A DNA stretch of 64,000 nt from an uncultured Pluralibacter sp. (GCF_913775985.1 NZ_CAJYMB010000032.1:59749-123748), one strand, 5' to 3'. Shown: positions 32,320 through 45,953, numbered from the stretch's first letter. A program made the numbers and translations. Notes: a model not told the origin generated them from the letters alone.

Positions 32320-32754
32320 TTAATGCGATTCTTGGTTATCTACCATCTCGATATGAACAGTGACAGGATTGTCTTCAATCTCAATCGTTACGGTTATATT
32401 TGGCTCCGACCTAACCCAGCATCCCTGGGAGAAGCTGCACTGCTCATCTTTTTTATATCCATTTTTCTCAAGGTATTTTTCGATTTTGCTAATGTCCGCT
32501 GTGCCAACAAAGTTTACCTGATAAATCAGCGTCGGGTTTGGCCCTGATACATTACTGTAGTGAAAGCTGTAGTTATTACTAATGCGCGGCATGCTTTTCA
32601 GCAGCTTCGGTGTGTAAAAATAATACTCCAATCGATCCGTTTCTGTATAATCACTGCTATCAGCAAATTCCATTTTAAAGTATTGCAGGCCACAATATAA
32701 AACAACAAAGAAAATCGCTAATACAGACAGTGCTATTTTCAACGAGCCTCTCAT
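32320..32754 (-). CDS. Small membrane-anchored protein of unknown function (possible partner of 32769-33452)
   Basis: This 144-residue protein has one N-terminal membrane segment (about residues 5-24, LKIALSVLAIFFVVLYCGLQ) preceded by an Arg/Lys, so the rest should face the periplasm. A Cys at 21 lacks a proper lipobox because Tyr precedes it. The outer part holds two cysteines (QCSFSQGCW, about 105-113) that could form a disulphide, and a C-terminal strand-rich region. I do not recognise a family. It lies 14 nt downstream of a DUF4056-like gene in AT-rich DNA. The size, topology and position would fit an immunity protein for that neighbour, but this is inference only. Confidence 0.6.
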   Translation of the reverse strand: MRGSLKIALSVLAIFFVVLYCGLQYFKMEFADSSDYTETDRLEYYFYTPKLLKSMPRISNNYSFHYSNVSGPNPTLIYQVNFVGTADISKIEKYLEKNGYKKDEQCSFSQGCWVRSEPNITVTIEIEDNPVTVHIEMVDNQESH

Positions 32755-32768
32755 ACAAATGACTCCTT

Positions 32769-33452
32769 TTATTTAAAATGAATAACATTTCGATTGGCAT
32801 CAATAATGGACACATCTTTCGATGACCATCCATTATAAGGCACAATGGCTTTCATAAAATTGGGTAAGTGCCCGAAGTACGGTCTGCCGTAAGGGAAACT
32901 TCCCGGGGCTGGGAATAGCAATGGTTTAAAAGTTTCATTTTTCCATGCCCCTATCTTTCCGTAATGATCCCACCTTTTTAACGCCTCTTCTTTACTTACG
33001 GGTTTGAGGTAGTAGAACACATTACTCATACATGCCATAACACGATAAAAACCGAGCAGGTCCGATACCAGATCTTCACCACTAAATCCACTATCTGTAG
33101 CCCAGTTAAATGGAAACGATCCTTGTAGAGCCTCAAATCTTCGTGCCACAGTTATCATCATGGTGAGAGCTATGCTTTGCTTTTGTTGATATGACAGACC
33201 TTTTCTTAATCTCCATGTAATTGATTTACCTATAGTCAAATGCCTTTTCAGCCCAACCATCGATTGTTTATAGGTAACATCATAAGTTTGTGCACTTTGT
33301 GACTCACCACGGAGCATTTGCCCCCACAAACTACGGATATCAGAACCCTGAGCATGCCCAAGATCGATCCAGCCCAATACTTCAGTATATATTAATCCAT
33401 ATGAACGGCTATGCGCCAGACTGCCATCAATGATATCGTTTCTATTACTCAC
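32769..33452 (-). CDS. Leaderless DUF4056-like protein of unknown function
   Basis: This 227-residue protein has no signal peptide or membrane segment. Its motifs line up with the secreted protein encoded at 2502-3632: GLIYT (19-23) with GIIYT, GWIDLGH (27-33) with GFIDTAH, a Glu at 107 with the HE glutamate (74 versus 70 residues after the His), and FSGEDLVSDLLG (123-134) with FSPEDLYSNLLG. The shared order and spacing support one fold, probably an enzyme, but no activity is known to me. It is the first gene of a two-gene AT-rich cassette between pstS and glmS. A secreted toxin or effector with the downstream membrane protein as its immunity factor is one possibility. Confidence 0.65.
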   Translation of the reverse strand: MSNRNDIIDGSLAHSRSYGLIYTEVLGWIDLGHAQGSDIRSLWGQMLRGESQSAQTYDVTYKQSMVGLKRHLTIGKSITWRLRKGLSYQQKQSIALTMMITVARRFEALQGSFPFNWATDSGFSGEDLVSDLLGFYRVMACMSNVFYYLKPVSKEEALKRWDHYGKIGAWKNETFKPLLFPAPGSFPYGRPYFGHLPNFMKAIVPYNGWSSKDVSIIDANRNVIHFK

Positions 33453-33834
33453 TCTTGCATCCTTTCTATTTTAAAGTATCCAGAGAAAAATCGGACATTT
33501 ATTTCCTGAGTTCAATAACCTTGGTTTTTTATTATTAATAGGTTCAAATTTCCCCACAGCATTGAACTATATGATTAAGATATAGCATACAATTAGAGCG
33601 GCGAGCAATAAGAAAACTCACTAATTAGCGCTTAAGATATTTTAAAAATACTAGAGCATGTTAATTTAATTATTAACTCAAAAACTCAACCTTATAAATC
33701 ACACCTTCACATATAAATGAAAAGACTAACAGCATTACGTTAATTAATATTGTTAGTCGATAAACCATAAACAAATTAATATAAAAAACATCGACCTGAA
33801 TCAGCATTAGGAAATAACATCAATCCGGGATATC
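33453..33834. other. AT-rich non-coding stretch upstream of the 33.4 kb gene
   Basis: About 380 nt of strongly AT-rich sequence with no open frame I would defend. It probably carries the promoter of the leftward two-gene cassette. The composition contrasts sharply with glmS and pstS on either side and would suit H-NS silencing; that is inference. Confidence 0.5.
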
Positions 33835-33869
33835 TTAAAAAAGGGTTATGTGCGGAACACATAACCCTT
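33835..33869 (-). terminator. Rho-independent terminator of glmUS
   Basis: A 12-bp perfect stem AAGGGTTATGTG/CACATAACCCTT with a five-base loop (33841-33869) is followed leftward by a U-run at 33842-33837. It lies about 25 nt past the glmS stop. Confidence 0.9.
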
Positions 33870-33893
33870 TCATTTTTACTGCAGGAAGATGAC

Positions 33894-35723
33894 TTACTCC
33901 ACCGTCACCGATTTCGCCAGGTTGCGCGGCTGATCCACATCGGTACCTTTAATCAGCGCCACGTGATAGGCCAGCAGCTGCAGCGGAACGGTGTAGAAAA
34001 TCGGCGCAATAACCTCTTCAACGTGCGGCATCTCGATGATGTGCATGTTTTCGCTGCTGTTAAAGCCGGCATCCTGGTCAGCGAAGACATACAGCACGCC
34101 GCCGCGCGCGCGCACTTCTTCGATGTTGGATTTCAGCTTCTCCAGCAGCTCATTATTAGGTGCCACCACAATCACCGGCATATCGGCGTCAATCAGCGCC
34201 AGCGGGCCATGCTTAAGCTCGCCTGCTGCGTAGGCTTCCGCATGAATGTAGGAGATCTCTTTCAGCTTCAGCGCCCCTTCCAGAGCGATGGGGTACTGAT
34301 CGCCGCGGCCGAGGAACAGGGCGTGGTGCTTGTCAGAGAAGTCCTCAGCCAGCGCTTCAATACGCTTATCCTGAGACAGCATCTGCTCGATGCGGCTCGG
34401 CAGCGCCTGCAGGCCGTGAACGATATCCTGCTCAATAGCAGCATCCTGACCTTTCAGGCTGGCCAGTTTGGCCACCAGCATCAACAGAACGGTAAGCTGG
34501 GTGGTGAAGGCTTTGGTAGAGGCCACGCCGATTTCAGTGCCGGCATTGGTCATCATCGCCAGATCGGACTCGCGCACCAGCGAAGAGCCGGGAACGTTGC
34601 AGACGGCCAGCGAACCGAGATAGCCCAGCTCTTTAGACAGGCGCAGCGCCGCCAGCGTATCGGCGGTTTCACCGGACTGGGAAAGGGTGATCATCAGGCT
34701 GTTGCGGCGCACCGCTGATTTACGGTAGCGGAACTCGGAGGCGATCTCGACGTCGCAGGGAACGCCCGCCAGCGCCTCGAACCAGTAGCGGGACACCATG
34801 CCGGAGTTGTACGAGGTGCCGCAGGCCACAATCTGGATATGCTCAACCTGAGAGAGCATTTCGTTGGCGCTGGCGCCCAGCTCGCTCAAATCCACCCGGC
34901 CGTGGCTGATGCGCCCGGTCAGGGTATTTTTGATGGCATTCGGCTGCTCGTAGATCTCTTTCTGCATGTAGTGGCGGTAGATGCCTTTGTCACCGGCGTC
35001 GTACTGCAGGGTAGATTCGATATCCGGGCGCTGAATGTGCTCGCCGGTTTTATCGAAAATAGTGATGTTCTGGCGGGTGACCTCCGCGATATCGCCCTCT
35101 TCGAGGAAGATGAAGCGGCGCGTTACCGGCAGCAGCGCCAGCTGATCGGAGGCGATAAAGTTCTCGCCTACGCCCAGGCCTATCACCAGCGGGCTGCCGG
35201 AGCGGGCGGCCAGCAATGTATCCGGATTGCGGGTATCCATAATCACCGTGCCGTAGGCACCGCGCAGCTGCGGGATCGCGCGCAGTACCGCCTCGCGCAG
35301 GGTGCCGCCCTGTTTCAGCTCCCAGTGAACCAGGTGAGCAATCACTTCGGTGTCGGTTTCTGAAACGAAGACGTATCCGCGGGACTGCAATAGCTCGCGC
35401 AACGGCTCGTGGTTTTCAATAATGCCATTGTGCACCACCACAATATCGTCAGAGACATGCGGGTGCGCGTTGCCTTCTGACGGCTCGCCGTGGGTCGCCC
35501 AGCGGGTATGGGCAATACCGGTACCGCCGTGCAGCGGCTGTTCTGCTGCCGCCTGGGCCAGCATTTGTACTTTTCCGAGGCGACGCAGGCGGGTCATGTG
35601 ACCTTCAGCATCAACCACTGCCAGACCGGCAGAGTCGTAACCACGGTATTCCAGACGACGAAGTCCTTCGAGAAGGATTTCAGCAATATCACGCTGCGCG
35701 ACTGCGCCAACAATTCCACACAT
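33894..35723 (-). CDS. glmS: Glucosamine-6-phosphate synthase
   Basis: This 609-residue enzyme makes glucosamine 6-phosphate from fructose 6-phosphate and glutamine, the first step of UDP-GlcNAc synthesis. The N-terminal [10 protein letters not shown] supplies the nucleophilic cysteine of the glutaminase domain (1-240). Two SIS domains follow: [16 protein letters not shown] and [14 protein letters not shown] in the first, [39 protein letters not shown] in the second. The C-terminus LAKSVTVE is the conserved channel tail. It follows glmU after 217 nt; in E. coli this leader is where GlmZ and GlmY act on glmS expression. Confidence 0.99.
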   Translation of the reverse strand: MCGIVGAVAQRDIAEILLEGLRRLEYRGYDSAGLAVVDAEGHMTRLRRLGKVQMLAQAAAEQPLHGGTGIAHTRWATHGEPSEGNAHPHVSDDIVVVHNGIIENHEPLRELLQSRGYVFVSETDTEVIAHLVHWELKQGGTLREAVLRAIPQLRGAYGTVIMDTRNPDTLLAARSGSPLVIGLGVGENFIASDQLALLPVTRRFIFLEEGDIAEVTRQNITIFDKTGEHIQRPDIESTLQYDAGDKGIYRHYMQKEIYEQPNAIKNTLTGRISHGRVDLSELGASANEMLSQVEHIQIVACGTSYNSGMVSRYWFEALAGVPCDVEIASEFRYRKSAVRRNSLMITLSQSGETADTLAALRLSKELGYLGSLAVCNVPGSSLVRESDLAMMTNAGTEIGVASTKAFTTQLTVLLMLVAKLASLKGQDAAIEQDIVHGLQALPSRIEQMLSQDKRIEALAEDFSDKHHALFLGRGDQYPIALEGALKLKEISYIHAEAYAAGELKHGPLALIDADMPVIVVAPNNELLEKLKSNIEEVRARGGVLYVFADQDAGFNSSENMHIIEMPHVEEVIAPIFYTVPLQLLAYHVALIKGTDVDQPRNLAKSVTVE

Positions 35724-35940
35724 AGTTAAATTTCCTGAGATGGCATGATGCCATGCGTTGTCGCTGACCTGTATTTATCCCGCGCCTTTCGCCTGCGGTC
35801 ATTGCCGCGGTGAAAAAAACGTGGATAAGCCCGTTACCGGGACCCCGAGCCTTGTAGAGAGTGGGGTTATTTTTTTGGTACTGCCTGCGGGCGGGGGATT
35901 ATCTTATCCCCTCATCCCTGACGTCCCCTGACGGGAACGC

Positions 35941-37311
35941 TTATTTCTGTTTTACCGGACGCTGCCAGCCCGCTTTATGGGTCATCGGCACCCGGCTCAA
36001 TACCAGTTCATTGTCGTTAATATCGCGCGTTACCGTCGTACCTGCGGCGATAGTCACGCCGCTACCGATGGTAACCGGCGCCACCAGCTGGCTGTCGGAG
36101 CCGACGAAGACATCGTCGCCGATAATCGTCTGATGCTTGTTGGCCCCGTCGTAGTTGCAGGTAATGGTTCCCGCGCCGATATTGACGTTATCGCCGATCT
36201 CGGCGTCGCCGAGATAGCTCAGATGCCCGGCCTTCGACTCTTTACCCAGCCGCGCCTTTTTCATTTCAACGAAGTTACCGACGTGGGCGCCTTCCAGCAG
36301 CTCGCTGCCGGGGCGCAGGCGGGCAAACGGCCCGACGGTGCATGCAGGATGCAGTTCGGCATCCTCAATCACCGAGTATGGGCTAATAATGCAGTCGTCG
36401 CCGATAGCGCTGTTTTTGATAATGCAGCCCGCGCCGATTTTTACCCGATCGCCCAGGGTGACGCTGCCTTCAAGGATAACGCCGGGATCGATTTCCACAT
36501 CGCGCCCGTGCGCAAGGGTGCCGCGCAGGTCAAAACGCGCCGGATCCCGCAGCATCACGCCAGCCAGCAGCAGCTTGTCCGCCTGTTCGCGCTGATACTC
36601 GCGCTCGAGACGGGAGAGCTGGAGGCGGTTGTTTACGCCTTCCACTTCGCTCAGGCGCTGCGGATGCACGGCAACGATCTCACGTCCTTCCCGGTAGGCC
36701 ATCGCGATAATATCGGTAATGTAGTATTCGCCCTGGGCATTGTTGTTGGTGAGCCCGCTAAGCCAGCGCTTGAGATCCGCGCCGCCGGCAATCAGGATGC
36801 CGGTGTTAATTTCCTGAATTTCGCGCTGGGCGTCGGTGGCATCTTTTTGCTCAACGATGCCGGTCACTTTGCCGTTTTCGCGGGTAATGCGTCCGTAGCC
36901 TGTAGGATCGTCCAGCCTGACCGTCAGCAGGCCGATGCCACCCTGCGGTTTAGCATGGCGCAGGCGCTGCAGCGTTTCGGCTGAGATCAGCGGCACATCG
37001 CCATAAAGCATCATGATGTCTTCATCATCGCCGAAGAACGGTGCCGCCTGCTGCATGGCGTGACCGGTTCCGAGCTGCTCGGCCTGCAAAACCCAGTTCA
37101 GATTATCGGCTTTGAGAGTTTGCTTGAGCAAATCGCCGCCGTGGCCGTAAACCAGGTGCACGTTTTGAGCCCCGGAATCTGCGGCGACATCAATGACGTG
37201 CTGCACCATTGGCTTACCTGCCAGGGTATGCAGCACTTTCGGAAGGTCGGAATACATGCGCGTGCCTTTGCCTGCCGCAAGGATCACTACGCTCATCACG
37301 CTGTTTGACAT
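35941..37311 (-). CDS. glmU: Bifunctional GlmU: GlcN-1-P acetyltransferase / GlcNAc-1-P uridyltransferase
   Basis: This 456-residue protein has a Rossmann-like pyrophosphorylase domain (1-229) with [18 protein letters not shown] (11-28), followed by a left-handed beta-helix of hexapeptide repeats (about 250-440, for example [29 protein letters not shown]). The C-terminal half acetylates GlcN-1-P and the N-terminal half transfers UMP to give UDP-GlcNAc for peptidoglycan and lipopolysaccharide. It is the first gene of glmUS. Its upstream region has two candidate NagC operators. Confidence 0.99.
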   Translation of the reverse strand: MSNSVMSVVILAAGKGTRMYSDLPKVLHTLAGKPMVQHVIDVAADSGAQNVHLVYGHGGDLLKQTLKADNLNWVLQAEQLGTGHAMQQAAPFFGDDEDIMMLYGDVPLISAETLQRLRHAKPQGGIGLLTVRLDDPTGYGRITRENGKVTGIVEQKDATDAQREIQEINTGILIAGGADLKRWLSGLTNNNAQGEYYITDIIAMAYREGREIVAVHPQRLSEVEGVNNRLQLSRLEREYQREQADKLLLAGVMLRDPARFDLRGTLAHGRDVEIDPGVILEGSVTLGDRVKIGAGCIIKNSAIGDDCIISPYSVIEDAELHPACTVGPFARLRPGSELLEGAHVGNFVEMKKARLGKESKAGHLSYLGDAEIGDNVNIGAGTITCNYDGANKHQTIIGDDVFVGSDSQLVAPVTIGSGVTIAAGTTVTRDINDNELVLSRVPMTHKAGWQRPVKQK

Positions 37312-37370
37312 AACTGTCCTGAATCCGTTGAGTTAAAGAAGTAAATAGCTTTCGCGTTGAAAATTCTACA

Positions 37371-37391
37371 TATTTTGCATTACGAAACGTA
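37371..37391 (-). promoter_or_regulatory. Candidate proximal NagC operator of glmU
   Basis: A 21-bp imperfect palindrome beginning TATTTTGCA and ending CGAAACGTA lies 60-80 nt upstream of the glmU ATG. It resembles the AT-rich-flank, G/C-core NagC pattern. Its centre is 151 bp from a better site upstream, close to the spacing of the two NagC sites at E. coli glmU, where NagC activates. Confidence 0.45.
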
Positions 37392-37521
37392 CCGCTGGAA
37401 AATCATCCGGCATTGGGAAATTTTACTCTGGAAGCGCGGTATTGCTGTAGGTAAAGGTTAAAAAATCACGCTTTCAGGCTCGGATAGTTGATAAATACAG
37501 CTCATACCTTTGATTTAAAGG

Positions 37522-37542
37522 TTATTTTCAGTTGCGAAATAA
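37522..37542 (-). promoter_or_regulatory. Candidate distal NagC operator of glmU
   Basis: TTATTT and AAATAA arms flank a nine-base centre (TCAGTTGCG), giving a 21-bp palindrome about 220 nt upstream of glmU. This fits the NagC/Mlc operator pattern better than the proximal site. Confidence 0.55.
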
Positions 37543-37570
37543 AGTAACAGCACTGGAGACGACAAAGATA

Positions 37571-37594
37571 AAAAAAGCCGCCTGTCGGCAGCCT
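37571..37594 (-). terminator. Terminator of the small CRP-flanked gene
   Basis: Reading leftward, an 8-bp stem (arms 37594-37587 and 37582-37575, two G-U pairs) with a TGTC-complement loop is followed by six U residues. It lies 32 nt past the 17-codon frame at 37626-37679 and about 260 nt before glmU, so it would end a short transcript of its own. Confidence 0.7.
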
Positions 37595-37625
37595 CTTTGT
37601 CATTAATGTTCGGGAATACAGGCTA

Positions 37626-37679
37626 TTAGAAGCTCATATTGCTGAACATGGCGATGAATTTGTGCAAGCGTTTTTTCAT
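37626..37679 (-). CDS. Candidate 17-residue small protein under CRP/FNR-type sites
   Basis: This short frame encodes MKKRLHKFIAMFSNMSF, a basic, amphipathic peptide. An AGGA lies eight bases before its ATG, a terminator follows at 37571-37594 and two CRP/FNR-type palindromes lie upstream (37709-37724 and 37767-37782). The atpC terminator isolates it from the atp operon, so it appears to be a free-standing unit of roughly 150 nt. I do not recognise it; short cationic proteins encoded on CRP-regulated dual-function RNAs, such as AzuC of E. coli, offer a loose parallel. Function is unknown, and it may instead be a small RNA or a leader peptide. Confidence 0.55.
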   Translation of the reverse strand: MKKRLHKFIAMFSNMSF

Positions 37680-37708
37680 TGTATGGATCCTGCATAGCGG
37701 GTTTATTT

Positions 37709-37724
37709 CGTGATTTAAATCACA
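37709..37724 (-). promoter_or_regulatory. CRP/FNR-type palindrome, proximal
   Basis: CGTGATTTAAATCACA is a near-consensus CRP site (TGTGA-N6-TCACA, one mismatch in the arms) and also contains the FNR-like TGAT-N4-ATCA. Its centre is about 38 nt upstream of the small ORF's ATG. Confidence 0.65.
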
Positions 37725-37766
37725 AAACAGAGTCTACGCCAGCGTTTTGACCCGATCAAATATTTA

Positions 37767-37782
37767 TGTGATTAAGATCACA
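37767..37782 (-). promoter_or_regulatory. CRP/FNR-type palindrome, distal
   Basis: TGTGATTAAGATCACA has perfect TGTGA and TCACA arms with six-base spacing. It is centred about 58 bp upstream of the other site, between the atpC terminator and the small gene. A weak -10 (TAGACT on the leftward strand, 37736-37731) lies downstream of it. Confidence 0.75.
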
Positions 37783-37797
37783 CAAGGGATACAAACG

Positions 37798-37829
37798 AAA
37801 AAAAAGCCAGCCCGGTAGTCGGACTGGCT
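37798..37829 (-). terminator. Rho-independent terminator of the atp operon
   Basis: A 10-bp stem AGCCAGTCCG/CGGGCTGGCT with one G-U pair (37829-37805 read leftward) is followed by eight U residues (37805-37798). It lies 21 nt beyond the atpC stop. Confidence 0.9.
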
Positions 37830-37849
37830 TCTGTACTTTCAAGCCGGTG

Positions 37850-38269
37850 TTACATCGCTTTTTTGGTCAACTCGATAACGCGCAGTTTGGCGATCGCTTT
37901 GGCCAGCTCAGCTGAAGCCTGAGCGTAATCCACATCGCCGTGAGAGCTCTTGATGTGCTCTTCCGCTTTGCGTTTCGCTTCCATGGCTCGCGCTTCGTCG
38001 AGATCCTGGCCGCGAATAGCGGTATCAGCCAGCACGGTCACGTTTGACGGCTGAACTTCCAGCACGCCGCCGGACAGATAGATAAACTCTTCTTGTCCGT
38101 GCTGCTTCACGATGCGAATCATACCAGGCTTAATGGCGGTGAGCAGCGGGGCGTGCCCCGGGTAAATACCCAGCTCACCTTCGCTACCCGTTACCTGAAT
38201 CTTCTCAACCAGGCCGGAAAACATCTCCTGCTCTGCGCTGACAACATCCAGGTGGTAAGTCATTGCCAT
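37850..38269 (-). CDS. atpC: ATP synthase F1 subunit epsilon
   Basis: This 139-residue subunit has an N-terminal beta-sandwich ([41 protein letters not shown]) and a C-terminal helical hairpin ([17 protein letters not shown] and [20 protein letters not shown]) that can extend to inhibit ATP hydrolysis. It belongs to the rotor stalk with gamma and the c-ring. It is the last atp gene, 20 nt after atpD, and is followed by a strong terminator. Confidence 0.99.
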   Translation of the reverse strand: MAMTYHLDVVSAEQEMFSGLVEKIQVTGSEGELGIYPGHAPLLTAIKPGMIRIVKQHGQEEFIYLSGGVLEVQPSNVTVLADTAIRGQDLDEARAMEAKRKAEEHIKSSHGDVDYAQASAELAKAIAKLRVIELTKKAM

Positions 38270-38289
38270 ATCACCCTCCGATTAAGGCG

Positions 38290-40562
<2,273 letters not shown>

Positions 40563-40612
40563 GAGCTTCTCCTCAATGCCTTGCGGCCTGCCCTAAGGCA
40601 AGCCGCCAGACG

Positions 40613-42154
40613 TTACCAGGATTGGGTTGCTTTGAAGGAATCGAGGATGCCTTTCAGCTTGCCTTCGATTTCGTCGTTATAGCCACCGGACTGGTTGATC
40701 TCTTGCATCAGCGGAGCGTGGTCACGGTCAACGTAAGCCAGCAGAGCGGCTTCAAAGCTGCCGATTTTTGCCAGTTCTACATCGGCCAGATAGCCACGTT
40801 CTGCCGCAAACAGAACCAGACCCTGCTGCGCAACGGACATCGGCGCATACTGTTTCTGCTTCAGGAGTTCGGTCACTTTCACACCGTGATCGAGCTGTTT
40901 GCGGGTTGCATCGTCAAGATCGGATGCAAACTGGGAGAAGGCTGCAAGCTCACGATACTGCGCCAGCGCGGTACGAATACCACCGGACAGTTTCTTGATG
41001 ATCTTGGTCTGTGCAGCACCACCCACGCGGGATACGGAGATACCCGGGTTAACTGCCGGACGAATACCGGAGTTAAACAGGTTGGTTTCCAGGAAGATCT
41101 GACCGTCGGTAATCGAGATTACGTTAGTCGGAACGAACGCAGAAACGTCGCCGGCCTGGGTTTCGATGATCGGCAGCGCAGTCAGGGAACCGGTTTTACC
41201 TTTCACTTCACCTTTAGTGAAGTTCTCAACGTATTCCGCATTAACGCGGGATGCGCGTTCCAGCAGACGGGAGTGGAGGTAGAACACGTCGCCCGGGAAT
41301 GCTTCACGTCCTGGCGGACGGCGGAGCAGCAGGGACACCTGACGATAAGCAACGGCCTGCTTGGACAGGTCATCATAAACAATCAGCGCATCTTCACCGC
41401 GGTCGCGGAAGTATTCGCCCATCGCGCAGCCGGCATACGGTGCCAGATACTGCAGCGCTGCGGACTCAGAAGCGGTTGCCACAACAACGATAGTGTTGGA
41501 CAGCGCGCCGTGCTCTTCCAGCTTACGTACCACGTTAGCAATGGTAGAGGCTTTCTGGCCGATAGCGACGTAAACGCATTTGATGCCGGAATCGCGCTGG
41601 TTGATGATCGCATCGATAGCCATCGCGGTTTTACCGGTCTGGCGGTCGCCGATGATCAGCTCACGCTGGCCGCGGCCGATTGGGATCATGGCATCGACAG
41701 ATTTATAACCTGTCTGAACCGGCTGATCGACTGACTGACGATCGATTACGCCCGGGGCGATAACTTCGATCGGCGAGAAGCCGTCGTGCTCAACCGGACC
41801 TTTACCGTCGATTGGCGAACCCAGGGTGTTCAATACGCGGCCCAGCAGGCCACGGCCTACCGGTACTTCAAGGATACGACCGGTGCATTTGACTTTCATG
41901 CCTTCGGCGAGGTCAGCGTAAGGGCCCATAACAACGGCACCTACGGAGTCGCGCTCCAGGTTCAATGCGATAGCGTAACGGTTACCCGGCAGGGAGATCA
42001 TTTCACCCTGCATACAGTCAGCAAGACCGTGGATACGGATAACACCGTCACTGACGGAAACGATAGTACCTTCGTTGTGAGCCTCGCTCACAACATTGAA
42101 CTGAGCAATGCGCTGCTTGATCAGTTCGCTGATTTCGGTGGAATTCAGTTGCAT
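40613..42154 (-). CDS. atpA: ATP synthase F1 subunit alpha
   Basis: This 513-residue subunit forms the non-catalytic nucleotide sites. The N-terminus [30 protein letters not shown] binds delta. Walker A is GDRQTGKT (about 169-176) and the arginine finger region is in [15 protein letters not shown]. The protein is identical in length to E. coli AtpA. It is 12 nt after atpH. Confidence 0.99.
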   Translation of the reverse strand: MQLNSTEISELIKQRIAQFNVVSEAHNEGTIVSVSDGVIRIHGLADCMQGEMISLPGNRYAIALNLERDSVGAVVMGPYADLAEGMKVKCTGRILEVPVGRGLLGRVLNTLGSPIDGKGPVEHDGFSPIEVIAPGVIDRQSVDQPVQTGYKSVDAMIPIGRGQRELIIGDRQTGKTAMAIDAIINQRDSGIKCVYVAIGQKASTIANVVRKLEEHGALSNTIVVVATASESAALQYLAPYAGCAMGEYFRDRGEDALIVYDDLSKQAVAYRQVSLLLRRPPGREAFPGDVFYLHSRLLERASRVNAEYVENFTKGEVKGKTGSLTALPIIETQAGDVSAFVPTNVISITDGQIFLETNLFNSGIRPAVNPGISVSRVGGAAQTKIIKKLSGGIRTALAQYRELAAFSQFASDLDDATRKQLDHGVKVTELLKQKQYAPMSVAQQGLVLFAAERGYLADVELAKIGSFEAALLAYVDRDHAPLMQEINQSGGYNDEIEGKLKGILDSFKATQSW

Positions 42155-42166
42155 GCTCCAGTCCCC

Positions 42167-42700
42167 TTAAGACTGCAAGACGTCTGCAAGGCGTTCAAGA
42201 CGGCCGCGTACGCTACCATCAATGACCGTATCACCCGCTCGGATGATGAGGCCTGCCATTACAGACTTATCGATATTGCAATTCAGCTTCACTTTGCGTG
42301 ACAGACGTTTTTCCATCGCGGCGGTAATTTTCGCGAGCTGTTCATCACTCAGTGCAGCAGCGGAGGTGACTTCGACATCCACCGTTGCTTCACTTAGCGC
42401 GCGCAATTGCACGAACTGCTCAAGAACATCCGGGAGGGTGATCAGACGACCATTCTCAGCCATAACCCGAATCAGATTCTGGGCATGGCTATCGAGCTGA
42501 TCGCCGCAGATTGCGATAAAAGCATCCGCGAGCGTTTCCGGCGCCAGGGCGCCAGAAAGCAAATCTGCCATTTGTTCGTTCTTCGTTACCTCGGCGGCAA
42601 ACCCCAGCATGTTCTGCCAGTTGTCTACGCTCTGGTGTTCGACCGCAAAGTCAAAAGCTGCTTTGGCGTAGGGGCGAGCTACCGTTACAAATTCAGACAT
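42167..42700 (-). CDS. atpH: ATP synthase F1 subunit delta
   Basis: This 177-residue subunit links the top of F1 to the b-subunit stalk. Its N-terminal helical bundle starts [22 protein letters not shown] and the C-terminal part contains [33 protein letters not shown] and the family signature [22 protein letters not shown]. It is 14 nt after atpF. Confidence 0.99.
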   Translation of the reverse strand: MSEFVTVARPYAKAAFDFAVEHQSVDNWQNMLGFAAEVTKNEQMADLLSGALAPETLADAFIAICGDQLDSHAQNLIRVMAENGRLITLPDVLEQFVQLRALSEATVDVEVTSAAALSDEQLAKITAAMEKRLSRKVKLNCNIDKSVMAGLIIRAGDTVIDGSVRGRLERLADVLQS

Positions 42701-42714
42701 CAGCCCCTCCCTCC

Positions 42715-43185
42715 TTACAGTTCAGCGACAAGTTTATCCACGATGTCGCTGTTAGCAGCTTCATCCACGGAACGTTCGATGATCTTCTCGGCACCAGCAA
42801 CAGCCAGAATCGCGACCTGCTTGCGAAGTTCTTCGCGAGCGCGTTTACGCTCGGCGTCAATCTCAGCCTGCGCCTGGGCAACGATTTTGCTACGTTCCTG
42901 TTCTGCTTCAACCTTCGCTTCGTCCACGATCTGAGCGCGGCGTTTGTTCGCCTGCTCAATGATCACCTGGGCTTCCGCTTTGGCTTTTTTCAGCTGGTCA
43001 GTCGCGTTGGCCTGTGCAAGGTCCAAATCTTTCTTAGCGCGTTCTGCAGAAGACAGGCCATCAGCAATTTCTTTCTGACGCTTTTCGATGGCAGCGATTA
43101 ACGGCGGCCATACGTACTTCATGCAGAACCAGACAAAGAGAACAAACGCGATGGCCTGGCCGAGGATTGTTGCGTTCATGTTCAC
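42715..43185 (-). CDS. atpF: ATP synthase Fo subunit b
   Basis: The GTG at 43185 gives 156 residues, the E. coli length and start type; an ATG two codons later is the alternative. One N-terminal membrane segment ([23 protein letters not shown], about 7-29) is followed by a long charged coiled coil (30-140). Two copies make the peripheral stalk. AAGAGG lies upstream at suitable distance for the GTG. Confidence 0.98.
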   Translation of the reverse strand: MNMNATILGQAIAFVLFVWFCMKYVWPPLIAAIEKRQKEIADGLSSAERAKKDLDLAQANATDQLKKAKAEAQVIIEQANKRRAQIVDEAKVEAEQERSKIVAQAQAEIDAERKRAREELRKQVAILAVAGAEKIIERSVDEAANSDIVDKLVAEL

Positions 43186-43215
43186 AGCACAATACCTCTT
43201 AAAAAGTTACGACTA

Positions 43216-43478
<263 letters not shown>

Positions 43479-43509
43479 TCAGTAAAAACGTAGTAGTGTT
43501 GGTAAAGAA

Positions 43510-44716
<1,207 letters not shown>

Positions 44717-45329
44717 TTTGTATAACTCCTGCTCACTTCGAGGTATGCCGCGTGTCGTATAAAACGTTCTTTAAGGCCCGGAGTCAAGCATCAAAAAGCG
44801 GACAAATTATACGGGCGCGCCCCGCGAATTCAAACAATAAGTAGCCAAAAGGTGAATAAATGTTTAAATATTTTTCGTTACCCCCATTTTCCCAATTTTA
44901 AGAAAACGGCGAGCCTTCATGCAAAAGTGCAAACATCGCGAAAATACGCGGCTTAAAGCGTGATAAAGATCACAAATAAAACATTTTTGCCATTTCTGAA
45001 ATTTAGCACTTAAGAATCTTTCTCAAACTATATGCATGAATTATTTAACAATTAAGCGCAAAGCTTCTCAAAATGAGTGCATACACGATGAAAACCTTTA
45101 TTTGACATTTATAGCCAACATTTAACATATCCAGGTAGTTTAGTCGGGTATTTTTAGTTGGATGATATTTTCATAGTTGACTATTTTCATGCTAAGTAAA
45201 AGGCGGCAGGTTAACAGAAAGCTAAAATTAGGTATCACCCTCGTTGAATGCCGCGCGGTCTGTCTCTGCCTTTTTTGCCCGTTTTTAACACTCACCTGTA
45301 CATTTAAACTTCACATTTTTTGATAAAAA
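44717..45329. promoter_or_regulatory. atp operon upstream region, AT-rich, with CRP-like site
   Basis: No gene is supported in this 613-nt interval between atpI and rsmG. It is strongly AT-rich from about 44820 to 45330, a feature also seen upstream of E. coli atp. CGTGATAAAGATCACA at 44959-44974 is a good CRP/FNR-type palindrome about 245-260 nt upstream of atpI. I did not fix the atp promoter hexamers. Confidence 0.6.
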
Positions 45330-45953
45330 TTAAATTTCATCAGCTTCAATCGTGACCAGATGACGTTCACCATCCAACTGCGGAACCTGTAGTTTGATAA
45401 TGTTTTCTACGGAGAAACCGGCCGGCAGCTGCGCAATTTCATCTTCTGGCAGCATCCCTTTCAGGGCATAGAAGCGTCCGGTCTTTGCGGGCAGATGGTG
45501 GCACCAGGTCACCATATCCGTCAATGAGGCAAAGGCGCGGCTGATAACGCCATCAAACGGCGGCTCTGCGCTAAACTCCTCTACCCTGCTCTGCACCGGC
45601 GTGACGTTTTCCAGTTTCAACTCGTGCTGCACCTGGCGCAGGAAGCGTACCCGCTTGCCGAGACTGTCGAGCAGCGTAAATTGCGCCTCGGGCAAAACGA
45701 TAGCCAGCGGAATGCCCGGCAGACCGGGGCCGGTACCCACGTCAATAAAGCGCTGACCTGCAAGGTGCGGAGCAACAACAATGCTGTCGAGAATATGGCG
45801 CACCAGCATCTCGTTCGGATCCCGCACGGACGTCAGGTTATAGGCTTTATTCCATTTATTGAGCAGTTCGACGTAGGCCACCAGCTGCTTCTGCTGGCGA
45901 TCGGTCAGCGAAATGCCTGCCTCAGCAAGCAGACGAGCGAGTTTATTGAGCAC
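45330..45953 (-). CDS. rsmG: 16S rRNA (guanine527-N7)-methyltransferase RsmG
   Basis: The GTG at 45953-45951 ([16 protein letters not shown]) has AGGTAA upstream and gives 207 residues, equal to E. coli RsmG; upstream codons show no conservation. The SAM-binding motif [17 protein letters not shown] is at about residues 69-85, with [12 protein letters not shown] after it. RsmG (GidB) methylates G527 in the 530 loop; loss gives low-level streptomycin resistance. It lies downstream of mnmG on the same strand. Confidence 0.97.
   Translation of the reverse strand: MLNKLARLLAEAGISLTDRQQKQLVAYVELLNKWNKAYNLTSVRDPNEMLVRHILDSIVVAPHLAGQRFIDVGTGPGLPGIPLAIVLPEAQFTLLDSLGKRVRFLRQVQHELKLENVTPVQSRVEEFSAEPPFDGVISRAFASLTDMVTWCHHLPAKTGRFYALKGMLPEDEIAQLPAGFSVENIIKLQVPQLDGERHLVTIEADEI

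Noticed and set aside
32705..32754. Lipoprotein signal in the 144-residue protein
   Set aside because: The cysteine at 21 is preceded by Tyr, not the small residue a lipobox needs, so a simple membrane anchor is more likely.
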